From an uncultured Bacteroides sp. (GTDB lineage: Bacteria; Bacteroidota; Bacteroidia; Bacteroidales; Bacteroidaceae): 64,000 nucleotides of DNA. Shown piece after piece: positions 1-9,879 of this stretch. How positions within the stretch are numbered: the first letter of the stretch is position 1; the number at the start of each line of letters is the position of its first letter. The position numbers and the translations under genes are program-made. The stretch is taken from positions 1-64,000 of the forward strand of contig CALULL010000007.1 of the NCBI GenBank assembly GCA_944321465.1, in the 5' to 3' direction. A model generated the notes under the pieces. The model was not told the DNA's origin, did not search any database, and worked only from the letters and a program-made list of their open reading frames with translations.

Positions 1-79
1 CGGCAGGACGAAAGGGGTTGGAAAGCCGTAGAAAGACTGTCAAGCACACGGCAAGGCGGTCTAATGACCGATTTGGGTT
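1..79 (+). repeat. MITE-like element A, right end (cut by window edge)
   Basis: This is the right-hand part of a repeat that recurs in full at 9483, 17408, 40364 and 52368. It ends in the terminal inverted repeat CTAATGACCGATTTGGGTT (61-79). The segment just inside that end matches the copy at 17408 rather than those at 9483 and 52368, so there are at least two subtypes. Confidence 0.85.
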
Positions 80-406
80 TAATAGTTTTTTTAGTCCTGT
101 TATTATTAGAGTCTGTTCAAATTTTCCTCTTGTTATATTCTATGGGAGTCGCTTTGGACGGGAAGGAGTGACTATCGGCCTGTCTTCCTTGTTCCTTAGT
201 CCGTTCTTTCGGAGGTTCGTTCCTAAGAAGTCTGAAATGCTTTGGAAAGATAAGGATTGCGGTGGATTGTCCGCGAGAAAGAGCAAAATATCTGTTTTAC
301 AGAAAAAAAACAGTAAAAAGTTTGGTAGGTATGGTGCTTTTTTGTATGTTTGGGCACATTTTGTATTTACAACTAATAATACTTATTATTAAAGGACTAA
401 ACTATT
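80..406. other. Gene-free upstream region
   Basis: No convincing gene is seen. At 107-128 there is a stretch resembling the left end of the 52698 element (TTAGAGTCTGTTCAAATTTT), without a matching right end nearby. The last 100 bases are AT-rich and presumably hold the promoter of the protease gene, but I see no clear TAnnTTTG box. Confidence 0.5.
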
Positions 407-3061
407 ATGAGAAAATTGTTACTATCGTGTCTGGCGTTGTTGTCTGCATGGCCTGTTTGGGCTGCTCAACGTACGCAAGGGGAGGCAATGGACATAGCCC
501 GTTCCTTCTTGGCACAGCGGTCGACAACCCGTGCTCTGAGTGGTGAGTTGCAATTGGCAGCTGTGTCGAGCGACCTGCTGCCGTCGGCTGCAACTCGTGG
601 AGCAGCGTCGAGCGAACCTTCTTTCTACGTCTTTAACCAAGGCGCGTCTGCCTATGTCATTGTGTCGGGCGACGATTCTATGAAACCTATTTTGGGCTAC
701 TCGGATGAGGGAGCTTTCGTTACTGAGAACTTGCCTGATAACATCCGTGGTTGGCTGGAACTGTGCGATGCAGCTTATAATGAAGCCGTGAAGGGCGAGG
801 CTCGTGTTCAGCCTGTTTCGACTTCTGCTACTACTCGTTCTAATTTCGCTGAGAGCGTAGCTCCTTTGCTGGGTGATATTAATTATAACCAAGACGAACC
901 TTATAACGGTCAGTGCCCGATGATTCGTGGCGAACGTGCCATGACGGGTTGCGTGGCTACGGCTATGGCCATGGTTATGCGCTATTGGCAATATCCCGAG
1001 CACGGACAAGGCGAACATGCCATTACGGATAGAGAGACGGGTGTTGTGTCAAGCTACCGTTTCGACTTCGGAAATGCGACGTTTGATTGGGCTGACATGT
1101 TGCCTTCCTATGGGGGAGATTATACCGATACGCAGGCTGCTGCAGTGGCAGAACTGATGTATGCTTGTGGCGTTGCTATGGATATGGAGTATTCCACAGA
1201 TGCATCGGGTGCCATCGACTTGTTCTTACCTCAGGCTGTTATCGACTATTTCTGCTATAACCCCAATACCAGCTATCGTGTTCGCAACTTTTATACCGAG
1301 CAAGAATGGATGGATTTGATAAAGACCGAACTGAATGCAGGCCGTCCTATTATCTATAGTGGTATCTCTTTGCAGGTCGGTCATGAGTTCGTGTTCGATG
1401 GCTATGATGCTAATGACATGGTACACGTCAACTGGGGTTGGGGTGGTGCCAACAACGGCTATTTCGAAGTCGCTTCTCTGAACCCCGCTTCTACGGGTAT
1501 CGGTGGTGGTACGACTACAGCCGGTGGTTACAACAGAAGCCAGGCTATGATTATCAACATGCAGCCTGAAGTCGGTGAGACGACAAGCCGTGCTTTCCTT
1601 ACCACGGATGGTAATCTGTCTATTAACAATAATGGAAGCAATACGCAGATAAACGCTGTTACCGTTACGAAGGGAGAAGCCGTAGACTTTGCTATTTCGG
1701 CCTTTGACAATTCTGGTAATTTCTTGCAGGGGCGCGAGAATACTGCGATTATCTACAACTATAATGGTCGGGATTTCTGTGGCACTGTAGACCTCGTTCT
1801 TGAAGCTGCAGACGGTACGCAGACTATTTTGGGCTCGGTGCTCGTTTCTAATGAGGAACAGCCTTTCCCAAGTAAGATTACAATCTATGCGTGGGCCATT
1901 AATGAGCTGATGGCGGATATTGTCATCCCGACCGACTTGGCTGATGGCACTTATACGCTCTATATGGCTGCAAAGGACACAAGAGAGTCTACTTGGGAAC
2001 GCATCCGTACCATGTACGGAGGTGTAGACCAGTACACTGTGACTGTATCGGGCAACCAGTGCGTTTTCACTCCTCATGCCCTTTCTAAGGCTATCGATAA
2101 CGTCGTTATGTCTCTTAGTCCTACGCACACGTTCTATGAAGGCTCGCTGATGGACTTCGTCGTTACTATCCAGAACAACGACCCGGTATATGAATACTAT
2201 GGAGAAATCTCTGTAAGCCTGTATGAAAGCGACGGCAGCGTACAGTATACACCGTTTGGTGGTCTGCCCGTCATCGTGAAGCCGGGCGAGATTGTAGAAG
2301 TACCTATTTCCGGAAGCCTGTCGTTGCAATCGGGTAACTCTATCGTTCCTTTGCCTGCCGGTACGTATCTGGCCGCTGTCATTTATGGCTGGGGTCCCTA
2401 CAGTTATCCTAACAACAACGGACTTATTCAGGTGGATGTATTGGTGTCGACGGGACAGTTGACTTTGGGGGCTCAGAATGCACGGCTTGCAAAAACGAGA
2501 ATCGGGCTGAACGCACCGCTTAATTACATGGCTACGCTCGAAGGCTTTGGACGTGGCTCTTATTATAGCTCGACGGTGGGTGTGGCTTTGGACGCAGACA
2601 AAGGCGATGGCCGGATACCTTACATGCAGAATGTGTTCTTTGAGAGTGGCGAAACGTACGAATTTACGGCCGAGTTCGTTCCCGAGTTGGGAGCAGGCGA
2701 CCACAGCGTAACGTTGTGCGCATATTCTGAAACTGCAGGCGGATATCAGGTTGTCGACGGTACGCAAGTGAACTTCACTATAGACCCGACGGTGGGCATT
2801 GAAGATGCAGTCGGAGGGGCTACAACCCTCACGGTTCTCGACCAGCCTGTCGAAGACGTTCTCAACATGACTGCTCCTGCCGGTCTGCAGACGCTCAACA
2901 TCTACAATCAGGCCGGACAGCTGGTTAGCACAGTCGACCTGAGTGCAACGAGCGGCGAGCGCTATTCGGTAGAGGTAAGTAATCTTGTTTCGGGCTTCTA
3001 CATCGTCAATGCTACGGCTGCCGACGGGAAGACTTTCCGCAGCAAGTTTGTTAAGAAGTAA
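407..3061 (+). CDS. Secreted C10 family (streptopain-like) cysteine protease with T9SS-type C-terminal domain
   Basis: Predicted extracellular cysteine protease of 884 residues. A signal peptide (about 1-20, ending VWAA) is followed by an inhibitory propeptide-like region, with sequence like Spi_C10 between about 20 and 130. The catalytic domain carries TGCVATAMA with the nucleophile at Cys182, the general-base His at 326 in VGHEFVFDGYD, and HVNWGWGG at 340-347. Beta-sandwich-like repeats follow. The last ~75 residues (LNIYNQAGQLV ... SGFYIVNA ... SKFVKK) look like a Por-secretion-type sorting domain, so export by type IX secretion is inferred. The start ATG at 407 gives a clean signal peptide. 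A short lipoprotein gene follows 12 nt downstream. Family assignment is firm; substrate and processing are unknown. Confidence 0.93.
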   Translation: MRKLLLSCLALLSAWPVWAAQRTQGEAMDIARSFLAQRSTTRALSGELQLAAVSSDLLPSAATRGAASSEPSFYVFNQGASAYVIVSGDDSMKPILGYSDEGAFVTENLPDNIRGWLELCDAAYNEAVKGEARVQPVSTSATTRSNFAESVAPLLGDINYNQDEPYNGQCPMIRGERAMTGCVATAMAMVMRYWQYPEHGQGEHAITDRETGVVSSYRFDFGNATFDWADMLPSYGGDYTDTQAAAVAELMYACGVAMDMEYSTDASGAIDLFLPQAVIDYFCYNPNTSYRVRNFYTEQEWMDLIKTELNAGRPIIYSGISLQVGHEFVFDGYDANDMVHVNWGWGGANNGYFEVASLNPASTGIGGGTTTAGGYNRSQAMIINMQPEVGETTSRAFLTTDGNLSINNNGSNTQINAVTVTKGEAVDFAISAFDNSGNFLQGRENTAIIYNYNGRDFCGTVDLVLEAADGTQTILGSVLVSNEEQPFPSKITIYAWAINELMADIVIPTDLADGTYTLYMAAKDTRESTWERIRTMYGGVDQYTVTVSGNQCVFTPHALSKAIDNVVMSLSPTHTFYEGSLMDFVVTIQNNDPVYEYYGEISVSLYESDGSVQYTPFGGLPVIVKPGEIVEVPISGSLSLQSGNSIVPLPAGTYLAAVIYGWGPYSYPNNNGLIQVDVLVSTGQLTLGAQNARLAKTRIGLNAPLNYMATLEGFGRGSYYSSTVGVALDADKGDGRIPYMQNVFFESGETYEFTAEFVPELGAGDHSVTLCAYSETAGGYQVVDGTQVNFTIDPTVGIEDAVGGATTLTVLDQPVEDVLNMTAPAGLQTLNIYNQAGQLVSTVDLSATSGERYSVEVSNLVSGFYIVNATAADGKTFRSKFVKK

Positions 3062-3073
3062 CCCCCAGTTTCC

Positions 3074-3622
3074 ATGAAACTGACTTATTTATTGGCTATG
3101 GCGGCGGTCCTCACCGGACTGGCCGCCTGCCGTTCTTCTAAGGATATGGACAAGACGGGGCCTGTGTTGGCTGGGGCGCAGACAGATTACACGAAGCGGG
3201 TGATTGGCGGAGAACCGCAGTCTGCCTCTCCGGTGGTTTATGTCTATAAGACCAAGAAAGACTATTCACATCTGGTGCCGGTGCTGATGGATGAAGGACG
3301 GACTCGAATTGTCTCCTATCCCAGTCCTGGTGATTTGAAACGCGGTGGTTCGCTTTGTCTGCCTACGAAGCTTGAGCAGGGCTATTGGTTGGACAACCGG
3401 GGCATCGGTCCAAACGTTGCTTTCTTGTCCTATACTTACGAGGAATATAGCAAACTGTCGGTTGCCCCTTCGATGGATGACCTGATGTCCCACATCGTAG
3501 ACAAGTATCCTCTTCTGGAGATACATGCTTGCGGACGGCGGGCCGACTACAGCGGAAAGGACATTGTTTCCGAGCTGAACCGAAAAATCGCGGAGGGGGA
3601 AATCGGAGCGAAAGCGGATTGA
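3074..3622 (+). CDS. Small conserved lipoprotein, function unknown
   Basis: The 182-residue product has a short signal peptide and a lipobox (GLAAC) with the lipidated Cys at 19. The mature part is a single compact domain with a KRVIGG motif and aromatic-rich strands. I do not recognise a named family. It starts 12 nt after the C10 protease stop, so the two are probably co-transcribed. That suggests an envelope partner or inhibitor role, but this is inference from position only. An intrinsic terminator follows at 3687. Confidence 0.75.
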   Translation: MKLTYLLAMAAVLTGLAACRSSKDMDKTGPVLAGAQTDYTKRVIGGEPQSASPVVYVYKTKKDYSHLVPVLMDEGRTRIVSYPSPGDLKRGGSLCLPTKLEQGYWLDNRGIGPNVAFLSYTYEEYSKLSVAPSMDDLMSHIVDKYPLLEIHACGRRADYSGKDIVSELNRKIAEGEIGAKAD

Positions 3623-3686
3623 TAACCCCTTTTAGAGCCTGATAAAATGCTTTGGGTCGGAAAAAAAGCAGGCTCTTGCGTCTTTT

Positions 3687-3741
3687 CACCACAGCAATGG
3701 CGGATTTAATAGGATAACCCCATTGTTGTGGTGATTTTTTT
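3687..3741 (+). terminator. Intrinsic terminator
   Basis: A 14-bp stem, CACCACAGCAATGG (3687-3700) with CCATTGTTGTGGTG (3720-3733), has one G-U-type mismatch and is followed by a run of seven T. It closes the protease-lipoprotein unit. A second inverted repeat, AGAGCCTG/CAGGCTCT (3634-3641 with 3669-3676), lies just before it. Confidence 0.85.
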
Positions 3742-3742
3742 A

Positions 3743-3750
3743 TATATTTG
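3743..3750 (+). promoter_or_regulatory. Bacteroidota -7 box (TATATTTG) for hflX
   Basis: TATATTTG matches TAnnTTTG and lies immediately after the terminator T run. An in-frame ATG at 3748 overlaps this box and so cannot be the translation start, which supports the start at 3841. Confidence 0.7.
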
Positions 3751-3840
3751 CACCGGCTCTTCCCGATAGGGAGAAGAGGTGCACCTTTGCTCTGCACCTG
3801 TTATACCTCTCCTCGGAGCCTTTTCCTGAAAGGATGCACT

Positions 3841-5151
3841 ATGGCAATGAAAGAATTTGTTATTTCGGAAGCGCAAGCAGAGACCGCCGTCCTGGTAGGG
3901 CTTATCACCCAGACTCAGGACGAACGGAAGACCAACGAATATCTGGACGAATTGGCCTTCTTGGCCGAGACAGCCGGTGCCGTGGTGGTGAAGCGGTTTA
4001 CTCAGAAGCTGGAGCAGGCGAATTCGGTGACTTATGTTGGCAAGGGCAAACTGGAGGAAATCAGCAGTTACATACGCAACGAGGAAGAGGCAGGGCGCGA
4101 AGTCGGCATGGTGATATTCGATGACGAGCTTTCGGCCAAGCAGATACGCAACATTGAGGGCGAACTGAAAGTGAAAATTCTGGACCGTACTTCGCTCATT
4201 CTCGACATCTTTGCCATGCGTGCCCAGACGGCCAATGCCAAGACCCAGGTCGAGTTGGCGCAATACAAGTACATGCTGCCCCGTCTGCAACGTTTGTGGA
4301 CACACCTTGAAAGGCAGGGCGGCGGTTCGGGTGCCGGTGGCGGAAAAGGCTCGGTTGGTTTGCGTGGTCCGGGTGAGACCCAACTTGAGATGGACCGTCG
4401 CATCATCCTCAACCGCATGGCACTCCTCAAGAGTCGCTTGGCCGAGATAGATAAGCAGAAATCTACCCAGCGCAAGAACCGGGGGCGTCTCATCCGTGTG
4501 GCTTTGGTTGGCTATACCAATGTGGGCAAGTCTACTTTGATGAACTTGTTGGCCAAGAGCGAGGTCTTTGCCGAGAACAAACTGTTTGCCACTCTCGATA
4601 CCACGGTGCGCAAGGTCATCATCGGCAATTTGCCTTTCCTCCTTTCCGACACGGTCGGGTTCATCCGCAAGCTCCCCACCGATTTGGTCGACTCTTTCAA
4701 GTCTACCCTTGACGAAGTGCGCGAGGCCGACCTCCTGCTCCATGTCGTAGACATCTCTCACCCCGATTTTGAAGAGCAAATCGAAATCGTCAATAAGACC
4801 TTGGCCGACATCGGTGCTGCGGGCAAGCCTTCCATTCTTGTCTTCAACAAAATCGATGCCTACACCTATGTCAAGAAAGACGAAGACGACCTTACCCCCC
4901 GGACAAAAGAAAACATCACGCTGGCAGAACTCATGCAGACGTGGATGGCCAAGTTGGAGGCCAACTGCATCTTCATTTCAGCCCGCGAGAAAACCAATAT
5001 AGAAGAACTGAAGGAACTCGTGTACAAGCGGGTCAAGGAACTGCACGTGCAGAAGTATCCCTACAACGACTTTCTTTACCAACTCTACGAGGAAGACACA
5101 GCCTTGCCTTCCGACGATGCTGTCGCGGCTTTGCCTCCTGGGACGGATTAA
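3841..5151 (+). CDS. hflX: GTPase HflX
   Basis: Ribosome-associated GTPase that splits stalled or hibernating ribosomes in studied bacteria. From the ATG at 3841 it is 436 residues, the usual family size. It has the HflX N-terminal domain, the linker with GPGETQLEMDRR, then the G domain: P-loop GYTNVGKST at 224-232, DTVGFI at 270-275 and NKID at 336-339. The upstream in-frame ATG at 3748 overlaps the promoter -7 box, so it is rejected. No partner gene is obvious. The next gene starts 89 nt downstream on the same strand. Confidence 0.95.
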   Translation: MAMKEFVISEAQAETAVLVGLITQTQDERKTNEYLDELAFLAETAGAVVVKRFTQKLEQANSVTYVGKGKLEEISSYIRNEEEAGREVGMVIFDDELSAKQIRNIEGELKVKILDRTSLILDIFAMRAQTANAKTQVELAQYKYMLPRLQRLWTHLERQGGGSGAGGGKGSVGLRGPGETQLEMDRRIILNRMALLKSRLAEIDKQKSTQRKNRGRLIRVALVGYTNVGKSTLMNLLAKSEVFAENKLFATLDTTVRKVIIGNLPFLLSDTVGFIRKLPTDLVDSFKSTLDEVREADLLLHVVDISHPDFEEQIEIVNKTLADIGAAGKPSILVFNKIDAYTYVKKDEDDLTPRTKENITLAELMQTWMAKLEANCIFISAREKTNIEELKELVYKRVKELHVQKYPYNDFLYQLYEEDTALPSDDAVAALPPGTD

Positions 5152-5240
5152 AACCGTTCCCCAAGGGAAAGCCCGTTCCATCACTACGTTGGGGAGGGTT
5201 CCTCGGGGCCTTATGTTAGCATTATCCATTAGAAACTTAA

Positions 5241-7232
5241 ATGTTATACAGGAAATTAACACCAGAAGAAGTGCACAGCCTTGAGCAACAATCCTGTCTC
5301 TCAGACGACTGGAACAAGGTAGAGGTAGCACAAGACTTCACAACCGATTATGTACACCACACCCGTTTCTCCGGCTCTGTCCGTCTGGGTGTGTTTGAAA
5401 AGGATTTTGTCATGCCCGGGGGCATCCGAAAGCACTCCGGTCTGCGCCACGTGACGCTCCACAACGTCACCGTGGGCGACAACTGCTGTATTGAGAACAT
5501 TCAGAACTACATAGCCAATTACGAGATTGGTTGCGACACGTTCATTGAAAACGTGGACGTGATTATGGTCGATGGCCAGTCCACGTTCGGCAACGGCGTG
5601 GAGGTTTCGGTTCTCAACGAGACCGGAGGCCGCGAAGTTCCTATCAACGACAAGCTCTCTGCCCATCAGGCTTACATCATGGCCCTCTATCGCCACCGTC
5701 CCGAGCTGATAGCCCGTATGCGCGGCATTGTTGACTTCTATGCCAACAAGCACGCCTCGGATGTCGGCAGCATTGGCGACAAGGTGAAGATTGTCAACAC
5801 CGGTTCCATCCTTAACGTGCGCATTGGCGACTGCTGTCACATCTGCGGGGCATCCCGCCTGAGCAATGGCAGTATCAACAGCAACGAGGCCGCCCCGGTA
5901 CACATTGGCCACGGCGTTATCTGCGACGACTTCATCATCTCTTCCGGTTCCGATGTTGACGACGGTGCCATGCTCTCGCGCTGTTTTGTGGGGCAGGCTT
6001 GCAAGTTGGGGCACAACTACTCGGCCTCCGACTCCCTGTTCTTCAGCAACTGTCAGGGCGAGAACGGCGAGGCCTGTGCCATCTTTGCCGGGCCGTTCAC
6101 GGTGACGCACCACAAGTCCACCCTGCTCATTGCCGGTATGTTCTCCTTTATGAACGCCGGTTCCGGTTCCAATCAGAGCAACCACATGTATAAGTTGGGC
6201 CCCATCCATCAGGGCACGTTGGAGCGCGGTGCCAAGACCACTTCCGACTCCTACATTCTCTGGCCTGCCCGTGTCGGTGCTTTCTCGCTCGTCATGGGGC
6301 GCCACGTCACCCATTCGGACACGAGTAATCTGCCCTTCTCCTACCTCATCGAGCAGAACAACACCACCTACCTCGTGCCGGGTGTCAACCTGCGCAGCGT
6401 GGGCACCATCCGCGATGCGCAGAAATGGCCCAAGCGCGACAAGCGCACCGACCCTAACAAGCTCGACCTCATTAACTACAACCTGCTCAGCCCCTACACC
6501 GTGCAGAAGATGTTCAAGGGGCGGGAGATACTGCTCAACCTGCGCAAGGCGAGTGGCGAGTTGTCGGACATTTACTCTTTCCATAGCACCAAGATACGCA
6601 ACTCTGCCCTTGTCAAGGGTATCCGTTTCTACGAGATAGCCATCCATAAGTTCCTTGGCAATTCCGTCATCAAGCGGCTGGAGAACATCGACTTCAAGAG
6701 CGACGAGGAGATACGTGCCCGCCTGCGCCCCGATACCTCGACGGGCAGTGGCGAGTGGGTCGACATCTCGGGGCTTATCGCTCCCAAGAGTGAGGTCGAT
6801 GCCTTGATTTCCGGCATCGAGACAGGCTCCATCAACCGTTTGAAGGATATCAACGCCGAGTTTGCCCGTATGCACGCCAACTACTATACCTACGAGTGGA
6901 CGTGGGCCTACGGCAAGCTGGAGAAGTTCTACGGCATACACCCCGATGCCATTACGGCGGTCGATGTTATTGGCATTGTCAACAAGTGGAAGGAGGCTGT
7001 CGTCGGTCTCGACCGCATGGTCTACGAGGATGCCAAGAAGGAATTCTCCCTTGCCTCCATGACGGGCTTTGGTGCCGACGGCACGCAGGCCGAGAAGGAG
7101 CTTGACTTCGAGCAGGTGCGCGGCGACTTCGAAAGCAACCCCTTCGTCACTGCTGTGCTCAAACACATCGAGGTCAAAACCGCCTTGGGCGACGAACTGA
7201 TAGAGCGAATGAAGCGTGTTGCGGTCCGCTGA
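5241..7232 (+). CDS. DUF4954 family protein (left-handed beta-helix)
   Basis: 663 residues with no signal peptide, so probably cytoplasmic. The first ~430 residues carry hexapeptide-like turns (for example VTVGDNCCIEN, VRIGDCCHICG, VHIGHGVICDD) typical of left-handed beta-helix acyl- or nucleotidyltransferase folds. A run of GAMLSRCFVGQACKLGH lies near residue 240. The C-terminal ~200 residues look helical. The sequence matches what I know of DUF4954, a Bacteroidota family of unknown reaction often described as sugar-phosphate nucleotidyltransferase-like. It lies 89 nt downstream of hflX and may be read through from it. Confidence 0.85.
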   Translation: MLYRKLTPEEVHSLEQQSCLSDDWNKVEVAQDFTTDYVHHTRFSGSVRLGVFEKDFVMPGGIRKHSGLRHVTLHNVTVGDNCCIENIQNYIANYEIGCDTFIENVDVIMVDGQSTFGNGVEVSVLNETGGREVPINDKLSAHQAYIMALYRHRPELIARMRGIVDFYANKHASDVGSIGDKVKIVNTGSILNVRIGDCCHICGASRLSNGSINSNEAAPVHIGHGVICDDFIISSGSDVDDGAMLSRCFVGQACKLGHNYSASDSLFFSNCQGENGEACAIFAGPFTVTHHKSTLLIAGMFSFMNAGSGSNQSNHMYKLGPIHQGTLERGAKTTSDSYILWPARVGAFSLVMGRHVTHSDTSNLPFSYLIEQNNTTYLVPGVNLRSVGTIRDAQKWPKRDKRTDPNKLDLINYNLLSPYTVQKMFKGREILLNLRKASGELSDIYSFHSTKIRNSALVKGIRFYEIAIHKFLGNSVIKRLENIDFKSDEEIRARLRPDTSTGSGEWVDISGLIAPKSEVDALISGIETGSINRLKDINAEFARMHANYYTYEWTWAYGKLEKFYGIHPDAITAVDVIGIVNKWKEAVVGLDRMVYEDAKKEFSLASMTGFGADGTQAEKELDFEQVRGDFESNPFVTAVLKHIEVKTALGDELIERMKRVAVR

Positions 7233-7356
7233 TGTGTGCGGATAGGCTGCTCGCTTACCCTCCATAGACAACATCGTGACAGCTCCTTGCCCTTTGTGCG
7301 AGGGCAGGGAGGCTTTCACGTTCTTCACAAATCTATTAACCCCAAAATTCGATATC

Positions 7357-9231
7357 ATGAATTTGCAAAAGTATTTACAGGCTTTTACTGGTCTGTGCAT
7401 GACCGTCGTCATGTTTTCCCACACCTCTTGTATCAACGAAATCAAGGACGACACCCTTGCCAAAGGTACCGTCCCCATCACCTTCCGCGCCCGGCTGGAG
7501 ACCGATGCCGAGACCCGTGTCACCGACAACAACTTCGACGCAGGCGATCAGATTGGCCTTTTTGCCACCCTCGCTTCGGACGACAGCTACCTCTTCTTCG
7601 ACAACCTCCTGCTACAGTGCGGCACAGGAGGCAGCTTGTCTGCTTCCGAGGAGATTTTCTACCCAGAAGGCGATGCCGCGCTCAATTTCTATGGCTACTA
7701 CCCCTATCAAAAGACTGCTGTTGGCCGCGAGTTGTCCGTCTCGGTGCAGGCCGACCAGAGCACCGATGCCGCCTATTCCGCCTCCGACTTTCTTGCCACC
7801 GTCAAGGAGGGAGTCGCCGCTTCCACCAATCCCGTAGAGCTGGTTTTCAGGCACTGCTTCTTCCGCTTGCAGCTTGTCCTCAAGCCCGAGGGCGGGGTCG
7901 AGGCCGCCGATGTCCTGGAAGCCGACCCCAAGGTCACCGTCGTGGGCTTCGGCACCCGTGCCACCTACGACTTGTCCACCGCCACCCTCTCCGATGTCCA
8001 GGGCGAAAGCTACCTGACACCCCACGGCACTTGGAAAGAGCAGAGCGGCAACCTTGTCGGCAAGGAGGTCATACTCATCCCCCAGACGGTGACCGAGACC
8101 GTGCAAGTCGTCTTGCTCGAGTGGAACGGGCGCGTCTACACCTGCCCGCTGCCCGAGTTCGAGATGGAGGGCGGCCAGCAACGCACGCTCACCATCAGCC
8201 TTGTTCCTACAGACAATACGCTCGAAGGCATCATGGGCAGCATCGAGCCGTGGGTCGAGGGCGAAGCCTTGACTTCCGAGAACGCCCAGCTCAACTCGGC
8301 CATCCATCTGGCTGCCCTCTCGTTCGATGCCAGCAGTGTCTACCGCGTCTATCGCAACGGTGCGCCTGTGGCCGAGGTCTGCAAGGAGTATCTCAGCACG
8401 CCCGGTCGGCAGGCCATCGTGGCCTATCCCATGACGGGCGGCACGGTCGACCTTCAGGCTGGCACCGTGTTGCAGCTGCTTGGCGAGACCGAGGCTGTGC
8501 ATGGCGGCAAGGTGTCTTGGAACGAGGCCGACGGAACCCTCAGCTATACGGCTGGCGACCAGGCTCCCGTCGAGCGGTTCTACATTGCCGACGACAATTC
8601 CATTAGCCTCACGCTCCCCGGCAGTCCCGCCCAGGTGGCCATCACTGCCTACACGCTCACCGACCTGCGAGGCACCGAGCGTCACGTCTATCCCGTCGTC
8701 AAAGTCGGCACCCAGTACTGGATGGCCGATAACCTGCGTGCCACCCGCCTTCCCGACGGTACGGCGATAGACAAGAGTACCGATTTGACCGCCGACCCCG
8801 TCTATTACTACGATCCTACGTTCGATGCCTACTTCTACGGCGGCACCCTGCTTGTGGAGAACCGCATGGCTCCCGCAGGCTGGCGCATCCCCACCGACAG
8901 CGACTGGAAGACCCTGCAGACCTACGTCGGCGACGATGCCTCGCTGCTGAAGGCCGGGACGTGGGAAACATACACCACAGGCGAGCCCGTCCAGCCGGCC
9001 ACCAACCAGACCGGTTTCAACCTCCTGCCGGAAGGCTTCTGGAGTGGCGGCGGGTATATGAACGACAATCGTGCAGCCGGTTTCTGGACGCAAGAGTCCG
9101 ACGGAACCATCCCCGAAACCCTGATATCCTTCTTCAACAGTTCGGAGAACACGTTTGTCACGAGCGAGTCGAAGAGTTCTTCCGACAATGCCACCTACAA
9201 GGGGCTTAGCATCCGTTGCATTCGCCAGTAA
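7357..9231 (+). CDS. Fimbrillin-like lipoprotein with C-terminal FISUMP domain
   Basis: Surface protein of 624 residues from the ATG at 7357, which places a hydrophobic signal directly at the N-terminus. The candidate lipidated Cys is at 25 (HTSC, a loose lipobox). Residues ~35-310 resemble Bacteroidota fimbrillin-like domains: PITFRARL followed by ETRVTDNNFDAGDQIGLFA. The C-terminal ~180 residues are a FISUMP domain: VKVGTQYWMADNLRATRLPDG, APAGWRIPTDSDWKTL, GFNLLPEGF and GLSIRCIRQ. An in-frame extension upstream to 7276 exists but would bury the signal. Such proteins are often fimbrial tip or surface adhesin components. No other fimbrial genes adjoin it. Confidence 0.85.
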   Translation: MNLQKYLQAFTGLCMTVVMFSHTSCINEIKDDTLAKGTVPITFRARLETDAETRVTDNNFDAGDQIGLFATLASDDSYLFFDNLLLQCGTGGSLSASEEIFYPEGDAALNFYGYYPYQKTAVGRELSVSVQADQSTDAAYSASDFLATVKEGVAASTNPVELVFRHCFFRLQLVLKPEGGVEAADVLEADPKVTVVGFGTRATYDLSTATLSDVQGESYLTPHGTWKEQSGNLVGKEVILIPQTVTETVQVVLLEWNGRVYTCPLPEFEMEGGQQRTLTISLVPTDNTLEGIMGSIEPWVEGEALTSENAQLNSAIHLAALSFDASSVYRVYRNGAPVAEVCKEYLSTPGRQAIVAYPMTGGTVDLQAGTVLQLLGETEAVHGGKVSWNEADGTLSYTAGDQAPVERFYIADDNSISLTLPGSPAQVAITAYTLTDLRGTERHVYPVVKVGTQYWMADNLRATRLPDGTAIDKSTDLTADPVYYYDPTFDAYFYGGTLLVENRMAPAGWRIPTDSDWKTLQTYVGDDASLLKAGTWETYTTGEPVQPATNQTGFNLLPEGFWSGGGYMNDNRAAGFWTQESDGTIPETLISFFNSSENTFVTSESKSSSDNATYKGLSIRCIRQ

Positions 9232-9253
9232 GTAAGTTCCAAAGTCGGTCATT

Positions 9254-9287
9254 AAGAGCCTGTCGTACATTTGTACGACAGGCTCTT
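9254..9287. terminator. Perfect 15-bp hairpin, terminator-like
   Basis: AAGAGCCTGTCGTAC (9254-9268) pairs perfectly with GTACGACAGGCTCTT (9273-9287). There is no long T run after it, so it may be a processing or bidirectional element. The stronger terminator is at 9317. Confidence 0.6.
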
Positions 9288-9316
9288 AATCCCAAGTCAA
9301 TTTTTGGGGTAACCCG

Positions 9317-9363
9317 CCCGCAGCCCGCCTCACGAAGAGAAGGGCTGCGGGTTTCTTTTTTTT
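9317..9363 (+). terminator. Intrinsic terminator
   Basis: CCCGCAGCCC (9317-9326) pairs with GGGCTGCGGG (9342-9351) and is followed by TTTC and a long T run. It ends the FISUMP gene transcript. Confidence 0.85.
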
Positions 9364-9482
9364 ACTCAAATGCATAGCCTCGTTCCCGTCTTGCCTCCCG
9401 CCTTCCTTCCGTTGGCGTAGGTCGCCACGTAGGTATATGCCTCCGCTGTCCGCCCGACGTTCACGCTCGCCCGGTCGGCTTC

Positions 9483-9679
9483 AACCCAAATCGGTCATTA
9501 GAGTCCAAAGCCCTTTCGTTCTGCTGCCGTGCAGATTGGCTGCCACCTTTGCCGAAGGCGTAGCGGGCTACGCCGAGACAAAGCGGCAGACAAGATGCCG
9601 ACAGCAGAACGAAAGGGCTTGGAAAACCGAAGAAAGACAACCAAACCCCAAGTCGGTGGTCTAATGACCGATTTGGGTT
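9483..9679 (+). repeat. MITE-like element A, full copy
   Basis: A 197-bp element bounded by AACCCAAATCGGTCATTAG (9483-9501) and its inverse CTAATGACCGATTTGGGTT (9661-9679). Inside lie a second inverted pair (CCCTTTCGTTCTGCTG near the left, CAGCAGAACGAAAGGG right of centre) and a central hairpin GGCGTAGCGGGCTACGCC. It encodes no convincing protein. I could not define a target-site duplication by eye. Confidence 0.88.
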
Positions 9680-9879
9680 CAAAGGCCGCTTCGCCCACTT
9701 CCTTCCCGTCGAGGCAGTAAGCTCCAGCCGCGAAGCCTCCTGGGAAGTACAGATTGGCGAGCTGGAGGAATACCAAACGCTGCAACACGCATATATATAT
9801 ATTAATTAGGTACGCACCCGCCTGTACATTTTATATGGGAGTAGTTGACGGGTTGACAAGGGCGGGGGAGATTGCATGT
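9680..9879. other. Gene-free interval with AT dinucleotide run
   Basis: No gene is seen. A short TA-repeat run followed by ATTAATTAGG lies at about 9790-9810 between two repeat families. Confidence 0.5.

Noticed and set aside
7276..7356. 27-codon N-terminal extension of the FISUMP protein
   Set aside because: It would place the lipoprotein signal internally; the ATG at 7357 is consistent with export.
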